Positions 56,776 to 64,000 of a stretch of DNA of 64,000 nt are shown in pieces. Source of the stretch: Streptomyces sp. HPF1205 (GTDB lineage: Bacteria; Actinomycetota; Actinomycetes; Streptomycetales; Streptomycetaceae); the NCBI RefSeq assembly GCF_020400825.1, contig NZ_JAINVH010000001.1, positions 372,001-436,000 of the forward strand, written 5' to 3'. The notes under the pieces were generated by a model. It made no database searches. It saw nothing but the letters and a program-made list of their open reading frames with translations, and was not told where the DNA came from. The translations under genes and the position numbers were made by a program. Position 1 is the first letter of the stretch. Every line of letters begins with the position of its first letter.

Positions 56776-56831
56776 GTTTCCGGACGTGGGCGGGCGTGTT
56801 TCCGGCGTGTTTCGTGTTGCGGGGGCGTTTC
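56776..56831 (-). promoter_or_regulatory. GlnR-like repeats upstream of amt
   Basis: Reading the minus strand, GAAAC occurs at 56813-56809 and 56802-56798 (11-bp period) and again at 56780-56776 (22 bp further), with another at 56831-56827. GlnR sites follow GTnAC-N6-GAAAC repeated at 11 bp, so the GAAAC half-sites are 22 bp apart, as seen here. The GTnAC half-sites are poorly matched. Confidence 0.5.
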
Positions 56832-57024
56832 CGGCGGCTCACACGGCGTTCACGCGCCCGGTGCTCCGGTGGCAGCCCGTGCGGCGGTCCGTACCGCAAC
56901 CCGTGCGGCGGTCCGTACGGCATTCCGCATGGCATTCCGTGCGGCCGGGTCGAGCGGGGCAGGCGGGGGCGGGCGGTCGTACCGGCGTGCTCGTCCGCCC
57001 CCGTCATCGGGGAGAATGAACGCC

Positions 57025-57978
57025 ATGAGCGCTCGTACCCCCTCCGCCGGCACGTCCGCCGGGACCGCGCACCGGTCCGGTTTCGCCTGTTTCGTCGGGC
57101 GGCCCAACGCCGGCAAGTCCACCCTGACGAACGCTCTGGTCGGGCAGAAGGTGGCGATCACCTCCAACCGGCCGCAGACGACCCGGCACACCGTGCGCGG
57201 CATCGTCCACCGCCCCGACGCGCAGCTCGTCCTCGTCGACACCCCCGGCCTGCACAAACCGCGCACCCTGCTGGGCGAGCGGCTCAACGACGTGGTCCGC
57301 ACCACCTGGGCCGAGGTCGACGTGATCGGCTTCTGCCTGCCCGCCGACCAGAAGCTCGGCCCGGGCGACACGTACATCGCCCGCGAACTCGCCGCGATCA
57401 AGAAGACGCCGAAGGTGGCGATCGTCACCAAGACCGACCTGGTGGACTCCCAGCAGCTCGCCCGGCAGCTCATGGCCGTCGACAGGCTCGGGCGGGACCT
57501 GGACATGGAGTGGGCCGAGATCGTGCCGGTGTCGGCGGTCGGCGGGGACCAGGTCGCGCTGCTGGCCGACCTGCTCGTTCCCCTGCTGCCGGAGGGACCG
57601 CAGCTCTACGCCGAGGGCGACCTCACCGACGAGCCCGAACAGGTCATGGTCGCCGAACTGATCCGCGAGGCCGCCCTGGAAGGCGTACGCGACGAACTGC
57701 CGCACTCCATCGCGGTGGTCGTCGAGGAGATGATCCCGCGCGAGGGGCGCCCCGCCGACCGGCCGCTGCTCGACGTCCACGCCAACATCTACATCGAGCG
57801 GCCCAGCCAGAAGGGCATCGTGATCGGCCCCAAGGGCGCCCGGCTGAAGGAGGTCGGAACCAGGTCCCGGCACCAGATCGAGGCGCTGCTGGGCACACCG
57901 GTGTTCCTCGACCTGCACGTGAAGGTGGCGAAGGACTGGCAGCGGGACCCCAAGCAGCTTCGCAAGCTCGGGTTCTGA
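57025..57978 (+). CDS. era: GTPase Era
   Basis: A 317-residue GTPase that binds the 3' end of 16S rRNA and assists 30S assembly. G1 is GRPNAGKS (residues 25-32), G2 TTRHTVRG, G3 DTPGL, G4 TKTD (NKxD variant). The C-terminal KH domain is VIGPKGARLKEVGTRSRHQIEALLGTPVFLDLHVKVAKDW with the GxxG-type loop. ATG 57025 follows GGGGAG by about 10 nt; an in-frame ATG at 57016 is too close to it. The gene completes the phoH-ybeY-CBS-CDA-like-era order conserved in actinobacteria, although here amt-glnB on the opposite strand interrupts it. Confidence 0.96.
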   Translation: MSARTPSAGTSAGTAHRSGFACFVGRPNAGKSTLTNALVGQKVAITSNRPQTTRHTVRGIVHRPDAQLVLVDTPGLHKPRTLLGERLNDVVRTTWAEVDVIGFCLPADQKLGPGDTYIARELAAIKKTPKVAIVTKTDLVDSQQLARQLMAVDRLGRDLDMEWAEIVPVSAVGGDQVALLADLLVPLLPEGPQLYAEGDLTDEPEQVMVAELIREAALEGVRDELPHSIAVVVEEMIPREGRPADRPLLDVHANIYIERPSQKGIVIGPKGARLKEVGTRSRHQIEALLGTPVFLDLHVKVAKDWQRDPKQLRKLGF

Positions 57979-58014
57979 GCGGTCGGCCGTAGGGGCCGGA
58001 GGGGGTCAGCGGGC

Positions 58015-58262
58015 GCGGCGGCAGGGGTGCGGCCGTCCCGCCCAAAGCGCCTCCAGCAGCCGCCGGTCGCCCGGCCCGGGCGCCACCGGATCGCCGGACC
58101 GCGCGGCGGCCGCCTCCCCGGCTTCCGCGGCTTCCCCGGCCTCCGCGCGAACCATGCCGTCAGTCCGACCCGCAGCGGGTCGAGCGGCCCCAGCACCCTG
58201 ACCGTCCCCGACGTGCGCAGCCGCGTGCGGCGCCGGGCCACGGTCCGGTCCGAGAGTGCGCG
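58015..58262 (-). pseudogene. Lrp/AsnC-type regulator remnant, frameshifted
   Basis: On the minus strand from 58262: RALSDRTVARRRTRLRTSGT followed by VRVLGPLDPLRVGLTAWFAR, the recognition helix and wing of an Lrp/AsnC HTH. Further on, in another frame, comes GDPVAPGPGDRRLLEALWAGR, which resembles the start of a second Lrp-type HTH (LDRRLLxALxxDGR). The first helix of the HTH is missing: the fragment begins where the nucleotidyltransferase gene ends. No start or intact frame is left. The relic suggests that insertion of the neighbouring gene destroyed the regulator. Confidence 0.65.
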
Positions 58263-58266
58263 ATCT

Positions 58267-59064
58267 CTAGTGGGTGCCGTTGTCGCTTGCCGGCCGATGC
58301 TTTCCGTCTCCGGGGGAAGGGAGTGTCAAGATCTGCTCGATCGCGGGCTTGAGAAAGGTGAGCGCGAGCTCGGCTCGGCGGGCGGTCCATTGCTCCGTGG
58401 CTCGACTGCGGTCCCCGTAGCGGCGCTGCCTGATATCGTCCACGACCTCCCGCGGAGCTCCCATTTCGGTGAGGACGTCGAGAGCCTCGGCCTTGGTGAT
58501 CAGCTTGCCGTCCCGCAACGTCACCGTTGCTCTGGCCAGAGTCAGCATGCCGAGGTCGACCCAGATGTCGCGGGTCCAACGCTCGGGGTGGTCGAGGGAC
58601 GGTCGCCAGAAGCTTGCCAGGTCGCTGATGACGAAGTCAGCGACCTGTGCGTCGGTTACCGGTGGCAGGAGTGCTGCTGGCGGTTCGCCGTATAGGACGA
58701 GCCCGAAGTCGTGCAGTTCACGCCTGGTGACCGGTGTGACTGCCCGGTGCATGAGTTCCTCGTGGGCCCAGGTGAGGTGCGAGCGTGCTGGATCATCCAG
58801 CTCCGTGACTGTGGGATAGCTGCAATGCAGCTTCGACGCGAGGGGGATGGCACTCCCCAGGCTCTCGTGTACTTCCCCGAGCCGTTGTTCCTCCGGTGCT
58901 GTGCATGGTCGGTCGAGCACGGCGATCAGGTCGAGGTCGCTGCGGCCCGGCTGGTAGTCGCCTCCGGCGAGTGACCCGTGCGCCCACACCGAAACCAGAG
59001 GCAGGACTGGCCGGATGACGCTGACGAAGTGGTCGAGGAGCCGGCCGGTGGCTTCATCTGTCAT
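58267..59064 (-). CDS. Aminoglycoside-nucleotidyltransferase-like protein
   Basis: A 265-residue protein with the NTase core HGSLAGGDYQPGRSDLDLIAVLDRP (GS-x-AGGxxxxxSDxDL, with the two metal-binding Asp) and a C-terminal helical domain (DIWVDLGMLTLARATVTLRDGKLITKAEALDVL, DUF4111-like), the layout of AadA-type aminoglycoside adenylyltransferases. Length and motifs fit an enzyme that adenylylates an aminoglycoside, but a role on another small molecule is possible. Codon use looks less GC-extreme than that of neighbours. It lies directly beside the broken Lrp gene and is divergent from the STAND ATPase, which suggests acquisition. Confidence 0.8.
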   Translation of the reverse strand: MTDEATGRLLDHFVSVIRPVLPLVSVWAHGSLAGGDYQPGRSDLDLIAVLDRPCTAPEEQRLGEVHESLGSAIPLASKLHCSYPTVTELDDPARSHLTWAHEELMHRAVTPVTRRELHDFGLVLYGEPPAALLPPVTDAQVADFVISDLASFWRPSLDHPERWTRDIWVDLGMLTLARATVTLRDGKLITKAEALDVLTEMGAPREVVDDIRQRRYGDRSRATEQWTARRAELALTFLKPAIEQILTLPSPGDGKHRPASDNGTH

Positions 59065-59259
59065 ATGGGCAGTCTGTATCACACGGTAGGGACGGTGGTC
59101 GCGAAACTGTTTGGTGGACCGGTCGCCGGGCATGGCGCGCCGGCTGCGGGACCGGCGGCCCGTCCGGGGCGCGGAGCGGCCCGCGTCCCCGCGGCGCCCC
59201 GCGCCCCAACTCCCGCCTTTTTCTTGGGTGATATCCCTGACGTTCCCGACATGGCCACC

Positions 59260-59265
59260 TATCGT
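59260..59265 (+). promoter_or_regulatory. Possible -10 of the STAND ATPase gene
   Basis: TATCGT with CTGACG 16 bp upstream (59238-59243), in the AT-richest part of the 242-nt divergent region; expected leader about 35 nt. Confidence 0.35.
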
Positions 59266-59306
59266 GGAACGCGACGAACGGCACGAAATGGCCGCCAGGA
59301 GGGTGT

Positions 59307-62273
59307 ATGTCCGGGCCCACTCCGCCCCCGCCCGAGAGCGGGAGCAGCGACTCCCCCGCCTCCGCGGACGGCGCCGCGTCATCGGTGGCCGACGCGCTCT
59401 CCCGGGTGGCCGAGGGCCTGGCCGGCGAACCGGTCCTGCTGGCCGGATTCGGGGCGATGCTCCTCGTCGAGGTGGCGGGCGTGGCACTCGGCGGGACGTT
59501 CCTACTCGTCGCGTCACTGATCCTCGGCGGCTACACCGTCTCGCTCGTCACCTATCTGCTCCTGCGGCGCTCCGGCGCGGCGGACCCGGCCGATCCGGCG
59601 GACCCTCCCTCGATCGACGTCAAGGCATTAGGGGTCGTCCGGGCGCTGATCGCAAACATGGGGGGCCGCATCAAGGCGGTGCTCAGGTTCTCCTGGGACG
59701 TCAAGATCATCGACTACCGCGTTCCCCCCACGCCCGCGGCGCCGGTGGACACACCCGCGGCACTTGTGCGGACGCCCGCGGCATCAGCGGACGCACCCGC
59801 GGCACCGGTGGGATCGCAACGGCCGCCGTCCGTGAGCGACCCGCGCCCACCCGCCTCCCGCGCGCCGTACACCCCGTCACTGGCGCGTGCCAGGGACCGC
59901 GTGCTGGAGGCCGCGCGGGGCGGGAACGGCGGACGCGGTGTGCGGTGGGAAGTCGTCGCCGACAGCGGCTGCGGCAAGACGCTGCTGCTCGAAGAGGTGG
60001 CCTCCGCGCTGAAGCAGGACGGCATGCTCGTCCTGTTCATCACCGCCACCGCCCCGCAGTACGGAACGGACGGGGCCCTGGGCGCGGCCGAGCGGGAGAT
60101 GGCCGACTATGCCGCCTGCCGCCGGCTCGTCGACGCGCTGGCCACGGACGTGCACCGGGCGTACGCCCCCGAAGCGGGCGAGGAGCCGCTGCTGGACGCG
60201 ACCGCGGGCCTGGCCCTGGAGACCGAGCTCTTGAACGCGCGTGACACACGACCGGAGTTCAACCTCCACCTCGGGGTCGAGCACTCCCGCCACGTGCACA
60301 TCGGCATCCACGGAACCATGGCTCCCTCCTGGCTCCTTGAGATGCTGCGCCGGGTGACAGGCGCCCTCGACCGTGTCTCCAGGACCCGCCCGACGGCCCT
60401 GCTCGTGGACGACACGCACGCCGTGGCCGGAACGGCGGCGGGGACCTGGCTGGCGGGCATGCTGCAGGACCTGCCCGCCGCCATGGTCGTGCATGCCGGG
60501 CGGCCGGCGTCCGCCGCCGCGCGCCCACCGGGCGTGCGGCGGATCAGGCTGGACCTGCTGCCGGCCGAGGAGACCATCGGATTCGTACGGGACCGGCTCG
60601 CGGCAGTCGGCTGGCCGCGGGCCGCGGCCACTGAGGCGGCCGGCGAGATCGCCGCGCTCACCCGGGGCCACCCGATCGGAATGGCCACCTGCGCGAGGAT
60701 CGTCTGCGACTCGCTGCCGGCGGGCACGCCCGCGGAGGAGGTCCGCTCCATGCTGCTCGGCGGGGCCCAGTACTGGGACGACCACGCCTTCGAAGCCGTA
60801 CGCACCTACGTCGACAGCACCGCGGCGGTCATGGTCGGCCGCCCGGTCGCCCTCTTCGACCTGCTCGTGGTCCTGCGCCGCTGCACCGCCAAGATCCTCG
60901 TGGCGGTCCTCGGCGAGCGCGAGGGAGTCACCGAGGAGCAGGCGTGCCGCCTCTACGACTGGCTGTCCGGCTGCGCGTTCGTCACGCCCTTCGACGACGA
61001 CGTCAGCGAGGGCTGGCGGCTGCACGACTATCTGCGGGAGAACCTCGACCGCGGCTTCCGGGGCGACCGCCCCACCGAGTACGCCCGCCTGCACGCCGCG
61101 GTGGAGCGCCACTACCGGGCCCGGATGAACTTCGACGAGGACCGGGCCGAGCTCGGGGAACAGCCCGCCCACGCGGCCGGGGCGCGCTACGAGAGCCCGG
61201 ACTGGCAGCGCGACTCCCAGGAATGGCTGTACCACGTGGGGCAACTGCCCCGCGAGGACGCCGCTGCCGGTGAGCGGGCGATGATCCGGCTGTTCCTGGA
61301 GGCGTTCTACTGGTGGGACACCGAGGTGCCCTCCAGCTACTGCGACCAGCTCATCGCCGCCTACCGGGCACTGCCCGGCGGGAGCGGCCTGTGGTGGGTG
61401 CCGTGGCTGGACAAGTTGCGAACCGGCTACGTCTCCGGACGCGCCAACCAGGTGCCGGGCCGGGACCGGGAGCGCTGGGAGCAGGCCGGGGAGGCACTCA
61501 ACGCCCTGTGGACGCACCTGCGCCTGCGGCGCGGGCACATACCGGCCGACCCCGACCTGCGGCGCATCTACATCATCCACTGCCAACTGCGCGGCGACGT
61601 CACATGGTTCGGCAGCGACGGCACCGAGGCGGACCGGGAGCGCGCCGCCGCCTGGTTCCGGGCGAGCGGCGAGGCGTGCACCGAGGAGGAGGAACGGTGG
61701 ATCGGCAACTGGGCGGCCTGGCAGGTGGGCGACCTGTGGGCCACCACCGATCCGGCCCGCGCCCGTGCCCTCCTCGACGGCCTCGAAGAGATCGTCGTCG
61801 AGGAGGAGGACTACGAGCTGCCGGTGTGGCTCGCCGGGACCTTCGCCGACATCGCCTGTGCCGAGAACGACCCGAGGCGGGCCTTCGACGCCCACCTGCG
61901 CGCCGTGCTGCACGCCTTCGTCTACCACGTCCGCCAGGAGACCGACGAGCAGTACCCCAACCGGTACACCGCCTCGCTCTACACAAGCGTCCTGACCGCT
62001 CTGGAACGACAGGCACGGGCGACCGTCGACGCCGGTCTCCCCGAGGAGGTCGCCGCCGCGAAGGCCAGGGGCCGGGCCTTCTTCGCCCCGTACTGGCGGC
62101 ACATCGGCCAGGACCCGGGAGACACCTTCGGTCAGCCGTCCCCACCGGCCGAAGCGGACCTGGGTACCCGTCTGACGGCGTTCTTCGAACGGGCGGACTG
62201 GATGCTGCGCCACATGGCCGATGAGCTGGAGAGGTCCGTCGAGGACCCGGTACCCGATCCGCCCGCGCCCTGA
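59307..62273 (+). CDS. Membrane-anchored STAND-type ATPase, 988 aa, unknown role
   Basis: A large protein. Residues 42-86 form two transmembrane helices (PVLLAGFGAMLLVEVAGVAL, GGTFLLVASLILGGYTVSL). A Pro/Ala/Thr-rich linker (140-190) with TPAA-type repeats leads to an AAA/STAND ATPase: Walker A ADSGCGKT (218-225), Walker B ALLVDDTH (364-371), sensor-like MVVHAGRP (393-400). A winged-helix segment with WRLHDYLRENLDRGF, the hallmark of STAND proteins (MHDLxRE), follows near residue 570. The remaining 400 residues are helical, TPR-like, and rich in Trp, Arg and Glu, likely the sensor region. AGGAGG lies 4 nt before ATG 59307. It precedes a GNAT gene. No effector nuclease or protease domain is seen; the membrane segment itself may be the effector. 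Confidence 0.85.
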   Translation: MSGPTPPPPESGSSDSPASADGAASSVADALSRVAEGLAGEPVLLAGFGAMLLVEVAGVALGGTFLLVASLILGGYTVSLVTYLLLRRSGAADPADPADPPSIDVKALGVVRALIANMGGRIKAVLRFSWDVKIIDYRVPPTPAAPVDTPAALVRTPAASADAPAAPVGSQRPPSVSDPRPPASRAPYTPSLARARDRVLEAARGGNGGRGVRWEVVADSGCGKTLLLEEVASALKQDGMLVLFITATAPQYGTDGALGAAEREMADYAACRRLVDALATDVHRAYAPEAGEEPLLDATAGLALETELLNARDTRPEFNLHLGVEHSRHVHIGIHGTMAPSWLLEMLRRVTGALDRVSRTRPTALLVDDTHAVAGTAAGTWLAGMLQDLPAAMVVHAGRPASAAARPPGVRRIRLDLLPAEETIGFVRDRLAAVGWPRAAATEAAGEIAALTRGHPIGMATCARIVCDSLPAGTPAEEVRSMLLGGAQYWDDHAFEAVRTYVDSTAAVMVGRPVALFDLLVVLRRCTAKILVAVLGEREGVTEEQACRLYDWLSGCAFVTPFDDDVSEGWRLHDYLRENLDRGFRGDRPTEYARLHAAVERHYRARMNFDEDRAELGEQPAHAAGARYESPDWQRDSQEWLYHVGQLPREDAAAGERAMIRLFLEAFYWWDTEVPSSYCDQLIAAYRALPGGSGLWWVPWLDKLRTGYVSGRANQVPGRDRERWEQAGEALNALWTHLRLRRGHIPADPDLRRIYIIHCQLRGDVTWFGSDGTEADRERAAAWFRASGEACTEEEERWIGNWAAWQVGDLWATTDPARARALLDGLEEIVVEEEDYELPVWLAGTFADIACAENDPRRAFDAHLRAVLHAFVYHVRQETDEQYPNRYTASLYTSVLTALERQARATVDAGLPEEVAAAKARGRAFFAPYWRHIGQDPGDTFGQPSPPAEADLGTRLTAFFERADWMLRHMADELERSVEDPVPDPPAP

Positions 62274-62450
62274 ACCCGCGGCCGGAGGTGGGCAATCCCG
62301 CCCGCAGGAAGGTCCGGTCTGCCACCCTGGTCAGCAGCGCCCGGGCCGTGGCCGACCAGGTACGCACACCGGCACGGTGACCGGCCCGGTGACCGGCACG
62401 GACCACACACGACCGGCGTCGTCGACCCGGCGCCGAGAAGGGCGGCCCCC

Positions 62451-63152
62451 ATGCGGCTCGTCGACATCGGCTTGGACAGCCCTCTGCTGGAGACGGTCTA
62501 CGAGGACCTGCTCGTGCCCCATTTCCCGGCCGAGGAGATGGTCACCCCCGCCGAGCTTCGTGCCGGGCTGGAGGCGGGGCTGCTGTGGATCTCCGCCGCC
62601 GTCACGGAGGGCCGGCCGGTGGGGGCCGCCGTCGCCGAGTGGTCCCCGCACAGCCGGGTGCTGCTGCTGGCCTACATGGCGGTGCGCTCGCAGGCGCGCT
62701 CCTCGGGCATCGGCGGCGCCCTCATGGCCGGGATCCACGGCGACTGGCAGGACCGGGTCCGCCCGCTGCTCACCCTCGCCGAGATCGAGCACCCGGCCGC
62801 CCACGCCCCGCACCCCGAGCACGGTGATCCGAGCGCCCGGATGCGCTTCTACGCCCGGCACGGCGCCCGCGCCCTGGACATTCCCTACTTCCAGCCCGCC
62901 CTGCGGCCCGGCGCCGCCCGGGTGCCGGGCATGGTGCTGGCCGTGCTCGCCACCGCCCCGGAACTGGCGGACGCCCAGGTGGTGCCCGCCGAGCCCGTGC
63001 GGGACTTCATGACCGAGTACTTCGAGCAGACCGAGGGCGGCGTGCCCGAGGATCCCGCGACCGCCGCCATGTTCGCCGCGATGCCCCCCGGCGGTATCCG
63101 GCTGCTGCCCGTCGACGACCCCGCGGCGCTGCCCTGCACCTCGCTCGTGTGA
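62451..63152 (+). CDS. GNAT family N-acetyltransferase
   Basis: A 233-residue GNAT protein. The acetyl-CoA site is in LLLAYMAVRSQARSSGIGGALMAGI (R/Q-x-x-G-x-G/A, residues 84-88), after strand VGAAVAEWS. The region ARMRFYARHGARALDIPYFQPAL corresponds to motif B (FYxxxGF-like). The C-terminal third is unusual for a minimal GNAT and contains AEPVRDFMTEYFEQT. It has no clear substrate. It is 177 nt downstream of the STAND ATPase, with the CCGGCACGGTGACCGG-like repeats between them, so it may or may not belong to the same unit. Confidence 0.85.
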   Translation: MRLVDIGLDSPLLETVYEDLLVPHFPAEEMVTPAELRAGLEAGLLWISAAVTEGRPVGAAVAEWSPHSRVLLLAYMAVRSQARSSGIGGALMAGIHGDWQDRVRPLLTLAEIEHPAAHAPHPEHGDPSARMRFYARHGARALDIPYFQPALRPGAARVPGMVLAVLATAPELADAQVVPAEPVRDFMTEYFEQTEGGVPEDPATAAMFAAMPPGGIRLLPVDDPAALPCTSLV

Positions 63153-63454
63153 CCCCCGTAACGGTTCCGGCGGCCGCTGCGAAACTGATACAACGTCACG
63201 GAACGCCACGCGCAAGGTAACGAATTGACGTCGGCATTGCGCAACAGATGCACCGTCATGAATCCCCTGGAGCGCTCACGGTGAAGTTTTCACCACTGGC
63301 ACCACGAGTTTCACGCGCGGCGCTACGGAACGGTGATAGTTGTTACGTATCTTCTGCCCGGTCTTTTCCCGGGCGGTACGAACAACCCGCGATTGCCGCT
63401 ACTCTCGGCGTCCGACGTTCGCGTCACGACGCCGAGAGACGGAGCACAGACGCC
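63153..63454. other. AT-richer regulatory region before the last gene
   Basis: About 300 nt with no gene and visibly lower GC than elsewhere. It holds GGTGAA-GTT-TTCACC (63280-63294, perfect 6-bp arms), a TTGACG hexamer at about 63222, GGAAC motifs at about 63200 and 63327 of the kind used by ECF sigma factors, and an 11-bp inverted repeat (63402-63438). Confidence 0.5.
63402..63438. promoter_or_regulatory. 11-bp inverted repeat in the leader of the last gene
   Basis: CTCTCGGCGTC (63402-63412) and GACGCCGAGAG (63428-63438), perfect, 15-nt loop, ending 16 nt before the ATG. As RNA it would form a hairpin close to the ribosome site (ACGGAG at 63439-63444). Confidence 0.55.
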
Positions 63455-64000
63455 ATGAGCAACGACGTACCGCCCCCGCACCAGCCGCCGAACCAGCCCC
63501 CCGGCGAGCAGCCGTACGCGAACCCCTACGGGCAGGCCGCGTACGGGCAGCCGCAGCAGCCCGCCGGCGCCCCCGCCGCCCGGGCCCCGTTCGACCCGAG
63601 TTCGGTGAACCGCCTGGACTGGGCGATCCTCGCCATCGGACTGCTGGTGTTCGTCTTCTCCTTCTTCGACTACTACTCGTGGGACTTCGGCAAGGTACTC
63701 GGCATCAACGTCGGAAGCGTGAGCTGGAGTGCCTGGCATTTCTCCCACGGGCTGTTCATCGCCTGGTTCGCGATGGTGTTCTCCGTCGTCGCGGCCGTGA
63801 TCCTCGCCGTCGAACTCTTCGTTCCGACCGTGAACCTGCCCAAGCCGGGCCGCGTTCTGACGTTCGACGCCTTTGCCGTGAGTTTCGTGCTCTACCTCAT
63901 CGCCATCTTCGCCCACTCGGATTTCGGTCCGGCCGGCGGCCACGCGTTCAGCTTCTGGTTCAGCCTGGTGCTGTCCGCCGTGGGCACGCTCACGGCGCTG
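63455..64000 (+). CDS. Proline-rich tetraspan membrane protein (partial)
   Basis: The first 182 codons of a membrane protein cut by the right edge. A disordered Pro/Gln/Gly/Tyr-rich N-terminus (about 45 residues, NPYGQAAYGQPQQPAGAPA) precedes hydrophobic segments LDWAILAIGLLVFVFSFFDYYSWDF, WHFSHGLFIAWFAMVFSVVAAVILAVELF, VLTFDAFAVSFVLYLIAIFAH and FSFWFSLVLSAVGTLTAL. This is the common streptomycete layout of small DUF-type membrane proteins (YSWDF loop), for which I know no function. ATG 63455 follows ACGGAG. The hairpin just upstream may influence translation. Confidence 0.8.
   Translation, partial: MSNDVPPPHQPPNQPPGEQPYANPYGQAAYGQPQQPAGAPAARAPFDPSSVNRLDWAILAIGLLVFVFSFFDYYSWDFGKVLGINVGSVSWSAWHFSHGLFIAWFAMVFSVVAAVILAVELFVPTVNLPKPGRVLTFDAFAVSFVLYLIAIFAHSDFGPAGGHAFSFWFSLVLSAVGTLTAL

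Noticed and set aside
63300-63320. Possible parS-like site near GAGTTTCACGCG
   Set aside because: Only the left half of GTTTCACGTGAAAC is present; the right half does not match.

Overview
The window is a stretch of a high-GC actinomycete chromosome, almost certainly Streptomyces or a close relative. Reasons: very GC-rich coding DNA with GC-ending codons, many GTG starts, many genes whose start codon follows a -10 hexamer by only 6-7 nt (leaderless transcripts), a CIRCE element before hrcA-dnaJ, and a gene order matching the actinobacterial housekeeping block also seen in Mycobacterium (nadD-rsfS-phosphatase ... degV-comEA-comEC-holA-rpsT-lepA-hemW-hrcA-dnaJ2-rsmE-phoH-ybeY-CBS protein-CDA-like-era). 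No phage, plasmid, insertion sequence, CRISPR array or biosynthetic cluster is visible.

Layout. 0-5 kb: an M48 metalloprotease (runs off the left edge), a small membrane protein, nadD, a divergent LCP/LytR-type envelope protein with a YDTG-type repeat tract, rsfS, and a histidine phosphatase that seems to start at CTG. 5.3-10.3 kb: two near-identical tRNA-Ala(GGC) genes, each followed by the same kind of terminator, bracket an XRE/MmyB-like regulator, a divergent MFS exporter and a GT87 mannosyltransferase-like protein. 10.3-13.3 kb: an AraC/GlxA remnant and a secreted sedolisin (S53) protease. 13.3-16.4 kb: leuS behind a Leu-Leu-Leu leader peptide and terminator (attenuator). 16.5-25.8 kb: a membrane coiled-coil protein, degV, a DnaA-box/palindrome region, comEA-comEC, an ArsR-type regulator with an MFS pump, and holA. 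26-33 kb: a membrane-anchored protein, rpsT, lepA, a long-chain acyl-CoA ligase and hemW. 33-39.6 kb: a DUF3097 protein, an MBL-fold hydrolase, CIRCE-hrcA-dnaJ, nitronate monooxygenase, rsmE. 39.6-50 kb: a secreted protein, a lipoprotein, a tricorn-like protease, a HIT protein, RNase Z, a secreted HAD phosphatase, and a divergent GH4 glycosidase / PfkB kinase pair. 50-58 kb: phoH-ybeY-CBS protein, a lipoprotein, small proteins, an amt-glnB nitrogen operon, era.

58-63.2 kb looks like an accessory patch. An Lrp/AsnC regulator is reduced to a frameshifted fragment exactly where an aminoglycoside-nucleotidyltransferase-like gene begins. This is followed by a 988-residue membrane-anchored STAND-type ATPase and a GNAT acetyltransferase. 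The STAND protein is the best candidate for an undescribed signalling or defence component. The window ends inside a proline-rich membrane protein.

The most informative regulatory features are the leuS attenuator, the CIRCE operator, a palindromic ArsR-type operator, tandem DnaA boxes next to a 16-bp palindrome upstream of comEA, and GlnR-like repeats upstream of amt. Functions are inferred from motifs and remembered family features, not from database searches.
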